Of a stretch of DNA of 64,000 nucleotides, positions 18,285-27,562 are shown one piece after another (positions within the stretch are counted from its first letter, which is position 1; each line of letters opens with the position of its first letter). The DNA lies in NCBI GenBank assembly GCA_963921355.3, contig OZ001190.1, positions 806,001 through 870,000 on the forward strand, written 5' to 3'. The translations under genes and the position numbers were made by a program. The notes under the pieces are model-generated. The model was given only the letters and a program-made list of their open reading frames with translations. It made no database searches and was not told the origin of the DNA. Source of the stretch: CAWUEZ02 sp963921355. Lineage in GTDB: Bacteria > Pseudomonadota > Alphaproteobacteria > Thalassobaculales > Thalassobaculaceae.

Positions 18285-19070
18285 ATGAGCCTCGCAGGCA
18301 AGAGCGCCGTTATCACCGGCTCCACCAGTGGTATCGGGCTCGGTATCGCCACCGCGCTCGCTGCCGCCGGCAGCGACATCATGCTCAACGGTTTCGGTGA
18401 CGCCGGAGAAATCGAGACGATCCGGGCCGGTCTGGAAAGCGCGCATGGGGTCAAGGTGACCTTTTCCGGCGCCGACTTGACCGATGGTGCCCAGACCAAG
18501 CAGCTGATCGCCGATGCCGAAGCCGCTCTCGGCCAGGTCGACATCCTGGTCAACAACGTTGGCATTCAGACCGTATCGCCGGTCGAGGATTTTCCGGAGG
18601 ATCGCTGGGAACTGATCCTCGCCTTGAACCTCTCGTCCAACTTCTACGCGATCAAGGCAGCACTGCCCAGCATGAAGGATCGGGGCTGGGGCCGAATCAT
18701 CAACATCGCTTCGGCCCACGGCCTTGTCGCGTCGCCCTTCAAGTCCGCCTATGTCGCCGCCAAGCACGGGGTGGTGGGGCTGACCAAGGTCGTGGCTCTC
18801 GAGACCGCCGAGACCGGGATCACCTGCAATGCGATCTGTCCGGGCTTCGTGAAGACCCCCTTGGTCGAGGGGCAGATCGGTGAGCAGGCGGCTGCCAACG
18901 AAATGTCCGAAGAACAGGTCGTGCGCGACATCATCCTGGCCAGCCAACCGACCAAGAAGTTCGTGGAGATCGGCGATCTCGGCGCCCTGACGGTCTTCCT
19001 GGCCGGTGACAGCGCATCGTCGATCACCGGCGCCGCGCTGTCCGTCGATGGGGGCTGGGTGGCCCGGTAG
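18285..19070 (+). CDS. bdhA: D-3-hydroxybutyrate dehydrogenase (SDR)
   Basis: 261 residues. Classical SDR: TGSTSGIGLGIA cofactor loop, NNVG, and catalytic Ser143, Tyr156 and Lys160 (IASAHGLVASPFKSAYVAAK). The segments CPGFVKTPLVEGQIGEQA and ILASQPTKKFVEIGDLGALTV are diagnostic for bacterial 3-hydroxybutyrate dehydrogenases, which interconvert 3-hydroxybutyrate and acetoacetate with NAD in polyhydroxybutyrate turnover. ATG 18285 has GGAG eight bases upstream. Confidence 0.93.
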   Translation: MSLAGKSAVITGSTSGIGLGIATALAAAGSDIMLNGFGDAGEIETIRAGLESAHGVKVTFSGADLTDGAQTKQLIADAEAALGQVDILVNNVGIQTVSPVEDFPEDRWELILALNLSSNFYAIKAALPSMKDRGWGRIINIASAHGLVASPFKSAYVAAKHGVVGLTKVVALETAETGITCNAICPGFVKTPLVEGQIGEQAAANEMSEEQVVRDIILASQPTKKFVEIGDLGALTVFLAGDSASSITGAALSVDGGWVAR

Positions 19071-19150
19071 CCGGCCACGGTTTTGTGAAGCCTGATCAAT
19101 CCCGCAGGTCGTGGTAGAACCTTCCCCACTGGGAGATGCCGGAGATCGTT

Positions 19151-19465
19151 ATGCCTGAGAAGCTGAGTGCTGAAGCCCGCGAGACCGTTCTCAAGGAACT
19201 GGACGGTTGGGTTGAGGACCCGGAGCGCGATGCGATCTCCAAGACGTTCTGGTTCGATACCTTCGATGCGGCGTTCGCCTGGATGTCCAGGGTGGCGATC
19301 AAGGCCGAATCCCTGGTGCACCACCCGGAATGGACGAATGTCTACGCCCGGGTCGACGTGACGCTGACGACCCACTCCGAAGGTGGCCTGACCGAGCTCG
19401 ATGTCGAACTCGCCAGGTTCATGGACGAGGCGGCCTCCGCCACCGGCCTCGCCAACATGGAATAG
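19151..19465 (+). CDS. 4a-hydroxytetrahydrobiopterin dehydratase (PCD/DCoH)
   Basis: 104 residues. KTFWFDTFDAAFAWMSRVA and the active-site ESLVHHPEWTNVYARVDVTLTTH block match pterin-4a-carbinolamine dehydratases, which recycle the oxidised pterin after aromatic amino acid hydroxylation. ATG 19151 is preferred over 19136 because GGAG lies 6 bases before it. No phenylalanine hydroxylase gene is present in the window, so its partner is elsewhere, or it has the second role in moco or folate metabolism proposed for some homologues. Confidence 0.93.
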   Translation: MPEKLSAEARETVLKELDGWVEDPERDAISKTFWFDTFDAAFAWMSRVAIKAESLVHHPEWTNVYARVDVTLTTHSEGGLTELDVELARFMDEAASATGLANME

Positions 19466-19476
19466 GGTCTGGGCGC

Positions 19477-20244
19477 TCAGCGTGGTCCCATCCGGATCGC
19501 GCCGTCCAGCCGGATCGTCTCGCCGTTCAGCATAGGGTTGTCGACGATCGCCATCGCCATGGCGGCGAATTCCTCGGGTCGCCCGAACCGGGAGGGAAAC
19601 GGGATCTGGGCGGCTAGGCTGTCCTGAACCTCCTGGGGCATGCCCAACACCATCGGTGTGCCGAAAATGCCCGGTGCGATGGCGCAGGCGCGGATCCCGT
19701 CCTTGGCGAACTCCCGGGCAGCGACCAGGGTGAGAGCGTGGACCCCGCCTTTTGAGGCCGAGTAGGCCGACTGACCGATCTGCCCTTCGAACGCGGCGAC
19801 GCTGGCGGTTGAAACGATCACCCCCCGCTGGCCCTCGTCGCCGGGCTCGCCCGCCGCCATCTCGGCACCGGCGAGCCGGATCATGTTGAAGGTCCCGACC
19901 AGGTTGACGTCGATCACCCGTTTGAAGTCCTCCAACGCCATCGGCCCGCCGCGGCCGACAATCCGTTTTGCCGGTGCGATTCCAGCACAGTTCACCAGGA
20001 CCCGCGCCGGTCCATGGGCTTCCCGGGCCTCGGCGAGGGCCGCTTCAGCGGAGTCCGAGCCGGCGACGTCGCAGGCAATGGCGCGACCACCGATTGCCTC
20101 GGCGGTCGCGCGGGCCGCGTCCATGTTCACATCCAGCAGCGCGACCCGCGCTCCGCGGTCGGCCAATGCCCGTGCCGTCGCCGCCCCCAGGCCGCTGCCG
20201 CCACCGGTGACCAGCGCACCTTTGCCCTGCAGGTCCATCGCCAT
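19477..20244 (-). CDS. SDR oxidoreductase, 3-hydroxyacyl-CoA dehydrogenase type II-like
   Basis: 255 residues. Cofactor loop TGGGSGLGAATARALADRGA, NCAG, and catalytic STAS...Tyr161-x3-Lys165 (AYSASK). The segments AFEGQIGQSAYSASKGGVHAL and IAPGIFGTPMVLGMPQEVQD are typical of the HSD17B10-like family that oxidises 3-hydroxyacyl-CoA, often in branched-chain amino acid or steroid breakdown. Convergent with the pterin dehydratase gene, 11 bp apart. Confidence 0.88.
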   Translation of the reverse strand: MAMDLQGKGALVTGGGSGLGAATARALADRGARVALLDVNMDAARATAEAIGGRAIACDVAGSDSAEAALAEAREAHGPARVLVNCAGIAPAKRIVGRGGPMALEDFKRVIDVNLVGTFNMIRLAGAEMAAGEPGDEGQRGVIVSTASVAAFEGQIGQSAYSASKGGVHALTLVAAREFAKDGIRACAIAPGIFGTPMVLGMPQEVQDSLAAQIPFPSRFGRPEEFAAMAMAIVDNPMLNGETIRLDGAIRMGPR

Positions 20245-20330
20245 GGTTCACGCTCTCCCTATCTGATGCCGTGATCCGCGTGATATCAGATCGATGCAGT
20301 GCAGACGAGACCGCTGACCCGGGAGTGAAC

Positions 20331-20792
20331 ATGGCGACCTTGAGCGATGTCCCCGCACCGGCCAGAGCCCTCGGCTTCGCGGGGCTGATCCCGTTCGTGG
20401 CCGGTGGGCTGGGGGCCTGGGCGTTCGAGCCGACCTCGACCTGGTGGCTGTACGTGCTCAATGCCCAGGTCCTCTATGGCTGCATGATCCTGTCGTTTCT
20501 GGGCGCGGTGCATTGGGGCCGGGCGTTGGCCGAGGACACCGACCGGCCGCTCTGGGGACCGCTCGGCTGGAGCGTGATGCCGTCCTTGCTGGCCTGGACC
20601 GCGGCACTGGCCGCCTCGGATCTGTCGATCGCCATCCTGGTGATCGGCCTCCTGGCGGCCTATCTGACCGATCGGCGAGCCGTGACCCTGGGCTGGTTTC
20701 CGGAATGGTACGGCGTGCTGCGGCGCTACCTGAGTGTGATCGCCGTCCTGGCGCTCGGCGCCAGCCTGATTAGATTGCTGGCGCTGGCCTGA
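20331..20792 (+). CDS. DUF3429 (TMEM69-like) membrane protein
   Basis: 153 residues with four to five hydrophobic helices. ARALGFAGLIPFVAGGLGAW, ILSFLGAVHWGRAL and AAYLTDRRAVTLGWFPEWYGVLRRYLS match the DUF3429 family, to which mitochondrial TMEM69 belongs. Function unknown. The ATG at 20331 follows GGGAG with a suitable gap. Same strand as, and 36 bp before, the ArgJ-like gene. Confidence 0.85.
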   Translation: MATLSDVPAPARALGFAGLIPFVAGGLGAWAFEPTSTWWLYVLNAQVLYGCMILSFLGAVHWGRALAEDTDRPLWGPLGWSVMPSLLAWTAALAASDLSIAILVIGLLAAYLTDRRAVTLGWFPEWYGVLRRYLSVIAVLALGASLIRLLALA

Positions 20793-20828
20793 GCGCCGCC
20801 GAGACTCCGCTCCACAAGGATGGCAGAT

Positions 20829-22025
20829 ATGGCGAATGAACTGCCCGAGATGACCCCGATCACAGGGATCCGGACCGCCACCGCGGAGTCCGGAACCGGC
20901 TATACCGGTCGGCCGGACATGATGATGATGGCGTTCGATCCCGGTACGACCGTTGCCGGCGTGTTCACGCGGTCGACCACGCCGGCGGCACCAGTGCGCT
21001 GGACCAAGGCCCGCGTCCGATCGGGTGCCGTCCCGTGCGGTTTGGTCTTCAACGCCGGAAACGCCAACTGCTACACCGGCCCCCAGGGGCATGAGCTGGT
21101 GCGCCAATCGGCAGCCCGCGCGGCCGCGGCGCTGAACTGCGCACCCGAGAGCGTTCTGATCTGCTCGACGGGCCGGATCGGCGACCCGCTGCCGGCCGAG
21201 GTGGTGCTGGCCGAGATCGACGCGATGGCCACCCGGTTGGCCCCCGGCGGGTTCGGGGACGCCGCCCGGGCGATGATGACGACAGACCGGTGGCCGAAGG
21301 CGGCAACCCGGTCGCTTTCGATCGGCGGCGCCACGGTCACCCTGCACGGCCTGACCAAGGGCACGCGGATGATCGCGCCGAACATGGCGACCACGATCAG
21401 TTTCATCGTCACCGACGCGGCCCTGCCCACGGACATCCTGGACGCCCTACTGCGCGATGCGTCCGGGTCCAGCTACGACCTGATCTCGGTCGACGAGACC
21501 ACGTCGACCAACGACACGATGCTGGCCTTCGCCACCGGGGCAGCCGGCCACGAGCCGGTCACTGACCCCGCCGGCGGCGACTACCGCGCCTTCCGCGACG
21601 CTCTGCGCAGCCTGACCCGAGAAATGGCGAGTTCGATGCTCGACGATGCCCGCGGGGACGGAAAGCTGCTGGAGGTCTCCGTCATCGGTGCCGTCGGCAA
21701 CGTGTCCGCGCGGCACATCGCCCGTTCGGTCACCCGGTCCCTGCTGGTGCGACGCATGATCGCCCGCGAGGACCTGGGCGCGGCGGACATCCCGGCCGTC
21801 GGGTGCGTTCTGGCGGCGGTCGGCACGTCGACCGAGCCGGTATCCCCCGACCAGGTCACCATCCGGCTCGGCGGCGAAATCATCGTCTCGGAGGGGGCGG
21901 TTGTCGTTCCGCTGTCCGATGCGGTGTTCCGGGCCGCCGCCGGGCCGGTCGTCACGATCGAGGTCGACGTCGCGATCGGGGCCGGCCAGGGCGAGATGCG
22001 CACGGTTCTGGATCCCTCGGAGTAA
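20829..22025 (+). CDS. ArgJ-like glutamate/ornithine N-acetyltransferase, divergent
   Basis: 398 residues. It keeps ArgJ landmarks: FNAGNANCYTG, ICSTGRIGDPL, the autoprocessing region KGTRMIAPNMATTISFIVTDA with the nucleophilic Thr after NMA, and TSTNDTMLAFATG. True ArgJ has MATML, DGDTSTND and a C-terminal INxDYxS ending; here these are MATTI, DETTSTND and a tail ending GEMRTVLDPSE, so the C-terminal substrate-site residues are missing. It may act on another amino acid. ATG 20829 has AAGGA eight bases upstream. It is followed 3 bp later by an FAD oxidoreductase, suggesting a joint pathway. Confidence 0.85.
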   Translation: MANELPEMTPITGIRTATAESGTGYTGRPDMMMMAFDPGTTVAGVFTRSTTPAAPVRWTKARVRSGAVPCGLVFNAGNANCYTGPQGHELVRQSAARAAAALNCAPESVLICSTGRIGDPLPAEVVLAEIDAMATRLAPGGFGDAARAMMTTDRWPKAATRSLSIGGATVTLHGLTKGTRMIAPNMATTISFIVTDAALPTDILDALLRDASGSSYDLISVDETTSTNDTMLAFATGAAGHEPVTDPAGGDYRAFRDALRSLTREMASSMLDDARGDGKLLEVSVIGAVGNVSARHIARSVTRSLLVRRMIAREDLGAADIPAVGCVLAAVGTSTEPVSPDQVTIRLGGEIIVSEGAVVVPLSDAVFRAAAGPVVTIEVDVAIGAGQGEMRTVLDPSE

Positions 22026-22028
22026 CGG

Positions 22029-23198
22029 ATGAAGGCGGATATCGCGATCCTGGGCGGCGGGATCATCGGATCCAGCATTGCCTATCACCTGGCGGCGACC
22101 GGTCGTGCCGGGCGGGTTGTGGTGATCGAGCGCGACCCGACCTATGAGTTCGCCGCCACCCCCCGGGCCAACGGCGGCATCCGCCTGCTGTTCAGCCTGC
22201 CCGAGAATATCGCGATGGCGCGCTATGGCCGGGATTTCTACGCCGGCTTCGCGGATAGGATGGCGGTGGACGGCACGCCGGCGGAGATCGGTTTCCGCCG
22301 CCAGGGCTATCTGTTTCTGTCGGACCAGGGCGGGGCGGCCCAGATGGAAGCGAATTTCCACACCCAAACCGCCAACGGCGTTGAGGCGGAGCTGCTCGAC
22401 CCGCAACAGATCCAGACCCTGTTTCCGTCGGTCGCGGTCGACGATGTCGAGCTCGGCGTCTACTCGCCGAACGATGCCTGTATCGACCCGTACGCGGCCC
22501 TGATGGGGTTCCGGGCCAAGGCGAAGGGTCTCGGCGCCGAGTACGTGAACGGCGAGGTCACGGGCTGGCAGGCGGATGGCGGCGCGCCCCAGCGCCTGGA
22601 TCTGGCGGCGGGGACATCGGTCACGGCCGATGTCGTGGTCCTGGCGTGCGGGGCCTGGTCGCGCGACGTGGCGGCTATGATCGGTGTCGATCTGCCGGTC
22701 GAGCCGATGTCGCGGGAAAGCTACGTCTTCCAGGCGGAGGACGAGATCGAGCCCTTGCCGTTCCTGAAGACCGAAAGCGACCTTGCCATCCGCCCCGAAG
22801 GAGCCGGGTTCGTCGGCGGCATCCCCGACTGGTCGGAGCCGGCGGGCTGGCAGTTCGACCTCGACCCCGAGCGGTTCGAGCGGGTGGTGTGGCCGGCTCT
22901 GGCGCGGCGGATTCCGAAGATGGAGCGGCTCCGGCTCACCGGATCCTGGCGGGGCCACTATGCGCGCAGCATCCTGGATTACTCGCCGCTGATCGGCCCG
23001 CTGGCGGCGGACGGCCCGCACGCCGATGTCTATCTGGCGACCGGGTTTTCCGGCCACGGCATCATGCACGCGCCGGCGACCGGCCGGGCGCTGACCGAGC
23101 TGATCCTGAAGAGAGGGTTCGAGACCCTCGACCTCACCTGTTTCGGCTGGTCGAGGGTTCCGAACAACGCGCCCTATCGCGAGAAGGGCATCGTCTGA
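22029..23198 (+). CDS. FAD-dependent amino-acid oxidase-type oxidoreductase (DAO family)
   Basis: 389 residues. N-terminal ILGGGIIGSSIAYHLAATG dinucleotide-binding loop with the ERD acidic end, ATPRANGGIRLLFS flavin contact, and a C-terminal GFSGHGIMHAPATGRALTELI flavin-closing segment. Similar to the sarcosine/D-amino-acid oxidase superfamily. It begins 3 bp after the ArgJ-like stop, so the two are almost certainly cotranscribed and may process an N-acylated or N-alkylated amino acid. The exact substrate is not readable. Confidence 0.88.
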   Translation: MKADIAILGGGIIGSSIAYHLAATGRAGRVVVIERDPTYEFAATPRANGGIRLLFSLPENIAMARYGRDFYAGFADRMAVDGTPAEIGFRRQGYLFLSDQGGAAQMEANFHTQTANGVEAELLDPQQIQTLFPSVAVDDVELGVYSPNDACIDPYAALMGFRAKAKGLGAEYVNGEVTGWQADGGAPQRLDLAAGTSVTADVVVLACGAWSRDVAAMIGVDLPVEPMSRESYVFQAEDEIEPLPFLKTESDLAIRPEGAGFVGGIPDWSEPAGWQFDLDPERFERVVWPALARRIPKMERLRLTGSWRGHYARSILDYSPLIGPLAADGPHADVYLATGFSGHGIMHAPATGRALTELILKRGFETLDLTCFGWSRVPNNAPYREKGIV

Positions 23199-23240
23199 CG
23201 CTCCGGATCCAGGGTCGTCCGGACCTGGAGCAGATCCGAT

Positions 23241-23723
23241 TTAGAGATTGGCCAGCACGTTCTCGGCGCTCGACACGTCGTAGGCGCCGGCCTCTTCGAC
23301 GAACAGGTTCTTGACCACGCCGTCTTCGACCACCATCGCATAGCGCTGGGAGCGCATGCCGAGGCCGCGCTCGATCAGGTCCAGTTCCAGGCCGATCGCC
23401 TGGGCGAACTTGGCGCTGCCATCGGCCAGCATCATGACATTGTCGTCGGCGCCCTGGTCCTTGCCCCAGGCTTCCATGACGAACGGATCGTTCACCGAAA
23501 CACAGGCGATGGTGTCGACGCCCTTGGCCTTCAGCGCGGCGGCGTTCTTGACGAAGCTCGGGACATGCTGGGCGGAGCAGGTCGGCGTAAAGGCGCCCGG
23601 CACCGCGAACAGAACGACCTTTTTGCCGGCGAACAGGGTGTCGGGGGTCAGGGTGTCGATCCCGTCCGCCGTCTTATGCTGCAGGCCAACGTCCGGAATC
23701 TTGTCGCCAACACTGATGCTCAT
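23241..23723 (-). CDS. Peroxiredoxin, Prx5/AHP1 type
   Basis: 160 residues. The peroxidatic Cys49 lies in the PGAFTPTCSAQHVP loop, and the C-terminal region contains LGMRSQRYAMVVEDGVVKNL, as in Prx5 enzymes that reduce peroxides using glutathione or thioredoxin. ATG 23723 has GGAGG seven bases upstream. The gene lies directly downstream of the DsbD/ScsB-like gene in the opposite reading order on the same strand (60 bp gap), forming a thiol-redox pair. Confidence 0.93.
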   Translation of the reverse strand: MSISVGDKIPDVGLQHKTADGIDTLTPDTLFAGKKVVLFAVPGAFTPTCSAQHVPSFVKNAAALKAKGVDTIACVSVNDPFVMEAWGKDQGADDNVMMLADGSAKFAQAIGLELDLIERGLGMRSQRYAMVVEDGVVKNLFVEEAGAYDVSSAENVLANL

Positions 23724-23782
23724 CGCCTTGCCTCCGTGGGTGAAGAGAGGACGGAGACCCCGTCCCCTTGAAATGACGGAGG

Positions 23783-25951
23783 TTAAATAGGCGCCTTCTG
23801 GCGAGAGTCCAAGCGTGCCGTTTTCTCGCCCGGTCGCGCCTGTTCGATCGCGGCCAGGACCGCGTCGGTGGTCAGCAGTTCCGGAAGGGGGATGCCCTGC
23901 GGCGCGCCGGGCCCGTAGATGACGTTGAACGGGATGCCATAGCGCCCGAAACTGGCCAGATAGTCGGCGATCACAGGATCCGGATTGGTCCAGTCGGCGC
24001 GGACCGGCGTCACGGACCCATCCGCCAGCAGACCGGCTACCGGGTCGCGGTCGAGCACCAGGCGCTTGTTCACCTGGCAGGTGATGCACCAATCCGCCGT
24101 CACGTCGACCAGGATGACCTCGCCGGCCGCGACCCGCAGCCCGATATCCCCGAGCGAGAAGGCCTGCCAGGACACCGCCTCGGCCGTGACGGCGGAAGCC
24201 TGACCGGCCGGCGCCTCGCTCGAGGGCCGCTGGCCGAATCCGGCCAGAACCAGACTGGCCACCACCACGACGACACCTGTGGGAACCGCCGCGGCCCGAC
24301 CGATGCGGCGGGCCGTTGCCAGAACAACCGCGGCGGCTAGGAACAGCCCGGCGACGGCGATCGCGATCATCTGGCCGGTCTGGGCCGCCAGGACGGTCAG
24401 CAGCCAGATCCCGGTCCCGACCAGCGCGAGCGCCAGAACACGCTTCACCGTGACCATCCACGGACCCGGTCGCGGCAAAGCCCGGGCGACGCCCGGAGCG
24501 GCGGCGACCACCAGATATGGCAGGGCAAGGCCGATGCCGAGTGCTGCGAACACCGCCACGATTTCCGGGGTGCCGCGGGACAGCGCGAAGCCGATCGCGG
24601 TGCCCAGGAACGGGGCCGAGCATGGCGTGGCGAGCAACGCGGCAAAGGCCCCGGTCAGGAAATGGCCCGCCGGCCCCTTCGGACCGGTCGGGTTCTCCGC
24701 CGGCAGGCGTTCGCCCAGGCTGGCAAACGACCGGGGCAGCGGGATCTCGAACCATCCCCGCAGGTTGGCGGCGAACAGCAGCACCACCGACGCCATGAAG
24801 GCGAGGAACAGCGGTTGCTGGAACTGAACGCCCCAGCCGACCGCCACCCCGGCGGCCTTGAGTGCGGCGATCGCGCCGGCCAGGACCATGAAGGAGAAAA
24901 CGATTCCGGCCGCCGAGGCGAGAAAGCCCAGCCGGATCACCCGGCGGTCCGCGCCGCCGTAGCCGACCACCGATACCAGTTTCAGGGACAGCACCGGCAG
25001 CACGCAGGGCATCAGGTTGAGGATCAGGCCGCCGATCAGGGCAAACCCGAGAATGACCAGGAGCGATGCGTCGGTGGCGCTGCCGGACGGTGTGATCGAC
25101 ACCTGGCTGACGGTGAGCGGGCGTTCGACGAAGCGCCGACCGTCGACCAGCGTCAGGCGCAGGTCGGTGCCGGTCAACTGGACGCCGTCGCGCGTCCCGA
25201 CGGGGACGGAAACCGCCGCCGTCAGCCCGCCCTCGGACTGGCTGATCGTCGGCTTGCCGAAGGACAGGCCCTCCGGTCCCTCGGGAAAGACATCGAGGGC
25301 GGTCAGAGGTTCGTCCGAGCGAATGGCGAGATGCAGCGTCGGGGTCTCGGCATCGCCGCTGACACTGGCGGCCGTCACCGCCAGGCCGATCCCGGGCAGG
25401 TCCCGGGGAACCTGCGAGACCCATTTCTCCAGTAGCTGGGTGAACGCGGTCGGCGCCGCCGGACCCGCCGGCAACGCCAGGGACAGTGTGGCTTCCAGCG
25501 GAACACAGATCTCGCTGCAGACCAGCGCGTTGACCGCCGCGCGGACGTCGACCGGAGCGCCCGGTTCCGCCAGCCGGGCGGTGATCGGGTAGACGACGGT
25601 ATCCTCGTAGCCGAAAGTCTCCAGCCCGAACAGCGAGAACCGATGGGGAACCGGATAGGCCGTCTCGGTGGCGACCAGATTGGCGGAACCGTCCCACTCG
25701 ATCTGGGGCGGGTAGCCGGCATCACCGGCCGAGCGCCAGTAGACCTTCCACCCCTCGGCGAGACGGAACTCGAGGCCGAGTGGCACGTCGCTCCGGGCTT
25801 CGGTGCCGGCCACCGCCGAGATCAGCCGCATGTCGGCAAACTCGGTCCGTGCCCAGTCCGACGCCGGCCGCGCCTCCGCCATTGCCGGGGCAAGGGCGAT
25901 CCAGGCGCCGGCCCAGGCACCGAGGGCGATCAACAGAGCGCGAAACATCAT
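23783..25951 (-). CDS. DsbD/ScsB-family thiol:disulfide interchange protein
   Basis: 722 residues. A signal peptide (FRALLIALGAWAGAWIALAP) precedes a periplasmic immunoglobulin-like domain with a cysteine pair (ALVCSEICVP). About eight membrane helices follow with the two redox cysteines in NLMPCVLPVL and ATPCSAPFLG, then a C-terminal thioredoxin domain with WCITC. Electrons pass from cytoplasmic thioredoxin across the membrane to periplasmic substrates. The long N-terminal domain fits the ScsB/DsbD-like group rather than CcdA. Start is MM at 25951 or 25948; the ribosome-binding site is weak. The TrxB in this window could supply it. Confidence 0.9.
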   Translation of the reverse strand: MMFRALLIALGAWAGAWIALAPAMAEARPASDWARTEFADMRLISAVAGTEARSDVPLGLEFRLAEGWKVYWRSAGDAGYPPQIEWDGSANLVATETAYPVPHRFSLFGLETFGYEDTVVYPITARLAEPGAPVDVRAAVNALVCSEICVPLEATLSLALPAGPAAPTAFTQLLEKWVSQVPRDLPGIGLAVTAASVSGDAETPTLHLAIRSDEPLTALDVFPEGPEGLSFGKPTISQSEGGLTAAVSVPVGTRDGVQLTGTDLRLTLVDGRRFVERPLTVSQVSITPSGSATDASLLVILGFALIGGLILNLMPCVLPVLSLKLVSVVGYGGADRRVIRLGFLASAAGIVFSFMVLAGAIAALKAAGVAVGWGVQFQQPLFLAFMASVVLLFAANLRGWFEIPLPRSFASLGERLPAENPTGPKGPAGHFLTGAFAALLATPCSAPFLGTAIGFALSRGTPEIVAVFAALGIGLALPYLVVAAAPGVARALPRPGPWMVTVKRVLALALVGTGIWLLTVLAAQTGQMIAIAVAGLFLAAAVVLATARRIGRAAAVPTGVVVVVASLVLAGFGQRPSSEAPAGQASAVTAEAVSWQAFSLGDIGLRVAAGEVILVDVTADWCITCQVNKRLVLDRDPVAGLLADGSVTPVRADWTNPDPVIADYLASFGRYGIPFNVIYGPGAPQGIPLPELLTTDAVLAAIEQARPGEKTARLDSRQKAPI

Positions 25952-26077
25952 GGCGGGCGCAGGGTCACTTTCAAATCCAGGGTCAGCCGCAATATAGTAA
26001 CGGGTGTTGGGCTTTTTCGTCACAAATGCGGGACCAAACGTCGCGATTTGGGGCGAAGCCAGCGAGGAGGCACGGTC

Positions 26078-26671
26078 ATGGTGTCGCAGGACGACCCGGA
26101 TGACGACCAGAAGGGCTACCTCACGGGCCAACTGCTGATCGCGATGCCGGCGATGCAAGACCCGCGGTTTGCGCGCACGGTGATCTACATGTGCGTGCAC
26201 AACGCCGAAGGGGCGATGGGGCTGGTGATCAACCGGCTCGTGGGCTCGATCAAGTTCCGCGATCTGCTGGAGGAACTCGACCTGCAGTCGACGCCGGTCG
26301 ACGACAGCCGGCTGCCGCGGATCCAGTTCGGGGGTCCGGTCGAAACCGGTCGCGGGTTCGTTCTGCACAGCGCGGATTACCTGCGCGACGACAGCATGCA
26401 GCTGACCGACGACCTGGCACTGACCGCGACGGTCGAGATCCTGCGCGACATCGCCTGCGGGACGGGACCGCGGTCCAGTCTTCTCACGCTAGGCTATGCG
26501 GGCTGGGGGCCGGGTCAGCTCGATGGCGAAATCCAGGAGAACGCCTGGCTGTCGGTGGACTGTGATCCCGAACTGCTGTTCAACGCCGAGCTTGATGACA
26601 AATGGGACCAGGCACTGGCCAAGCTCGGCATCGACGCATCATTGCTCTCCAGCGACGCCGGTCACGCCTGA
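26078..26671 (+). CDS. YqgE/AlgH family protein
   Basis: 197 residues. GQLLIAMPAMQDPRFARTVIYMCVHNAEGAMGLVINR is the family hallmark, followed by FGGPVETGRGFVLHS and LTLGYAGWGPGQLDGEI. Function is unsettled; the name AlgH comes from an early alginate regulator assignment. ATG 26078 follows GAGGAGG with a 7-nt gap. Divergent from the DsbD-like gene by 126 bp. Confidence 0.92.
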   Translation: MVSQDDPDDDQKGYLTGQLLIAMPAMQDPRFARTVIYMCVHNAEGAMGLVINRLVGSIKFRDLLEELDLQSTPVDDSRLPRIQFGGPVETGRGFVLHSADYLRDDSMQLTDDLALTATVEILRDIACGTGPRSSLLTLGYAGWGPGQLDGEIQENAWLSVDCDPELLFNAELDDKWDQALAKLGIDASLLSSDAGHA

Positions 26672-26701
26672 TCCGAGCGGAATTCGGGCCCGCAGTGTGC
26701 C

Positions 26702-27562
26702 CTAACTTACGATCAACAGGCCCTGGCCGGTCGGGAGCTCGATGACCTCGCGGCCGCTGGGCGCGAGATGTGCGTCGATCGCCTTCTTCTGGTTCGACAG
26801 CGGCAGCCAGCCGTAGTCGTCCAGAAGGATCATGCCGCCTGGCGCCATTCTGGGAATGATCCACTCGAGCGCGCCGACTTCGGCTTCCGGGTTGTTCAGG
26901 TCGACATGGGCGAAACACACGCGCTCCGGGCCCTGCTCCGACAGCACATCCGGTACCCGGCCGCGAACCACCCGCACGAAGTCGTGGTCCGCGAAGCGTT
27001 CCCGGACGCTCTCGTACAGATCCGCTCCGTGGTGTTCCTGTTCGATGTGTCCGTCTCCGGGTTGCGGGTCGAACAGGTCGTACAGCCAGTAGGTCCGTCC
27101 GGTCTTAGAGAGATCGAGGCGTCGGACGAGCTTCTCGGCGGTGCGTCCGGCATAGCAGCCGACCTCCATGAGATCGCCCCCCAACGCAATGCACGCCTTG
27201 GCGAGGTTTGCCAGGATGTAGGTTCGCCAGACAATGCGGGAGTCGGGTTTCGTCATCCGGCCGCCCTTGAGGTCTTCACTGACGACCGGATCGTCCAGGA
27301 AGCTCATGGTCCGTCCCCACGCGATCATGTCGTCGCCCTGGAAGAACGCAAACTTCGCGGGCACGCTTTCGCGTATCAGGCGGACACCTTCATCGAATTT
27401 CTCGCGGTCATGGACGAAGGAGCTGACGCCTTTGAAGGTCCGGCTCGGCAGCAGACTGTCGTAGTCGATGTCGCGCTTTGATCTCATGGCCCGACTGTGG
27501 ACAGCAATCTGGTTGGCGACAAGGACCTTGGCTGGAAACATCCGCCACCGGCGGAGAGCCAT
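26702..27562 (-). CDS. TylF/MycF-type class I methyltransferase-like protein
   Basis: 286 residues. DLMEVGCYAGRTAEKLVRRLDL forms the SAM-binding loop, and YWLYDLFDPQPGDG, FAHVDLNNPEAEVGALEWIIPRMAPGGMILLDDYGW resemble TylF-type O-methyltransferases and related sugar methyltransferases. The ATG at 27562 overlaps the TGA of the DUF899 gene upstream (TGATG), supporting this start and cotranscription; ATG 27487 is an alternative beginning at MRSKRDIDYD. Substrate unknown. Confidence 0.8.
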   Translation of the reverse strand: MALRRWRMFPAKVLVANQIAVHSRAMRSKRDIDYDSLLPSRTFKGVSSFVHDREKFDEGVRLIRESVPAKFAFFQGDDMIAWGRTMSFLDDPVVSEDLKGGRMTKPDSRIVWRTYILANLAKACIALGGDLMEVGCYAGRTAEKLVRRLDLSKTGRTYWLYDLFDPQPGDGHIEQEHHGADLYESVRERFADHDFVRVVRGRVPDVLSEQGPERVCFAHVDLNNPEAEVGALEWIIPRMAPGGMILLDDYGWLPLSNQKKAIDAHLAPSGREVIELPTGQGLLIVS

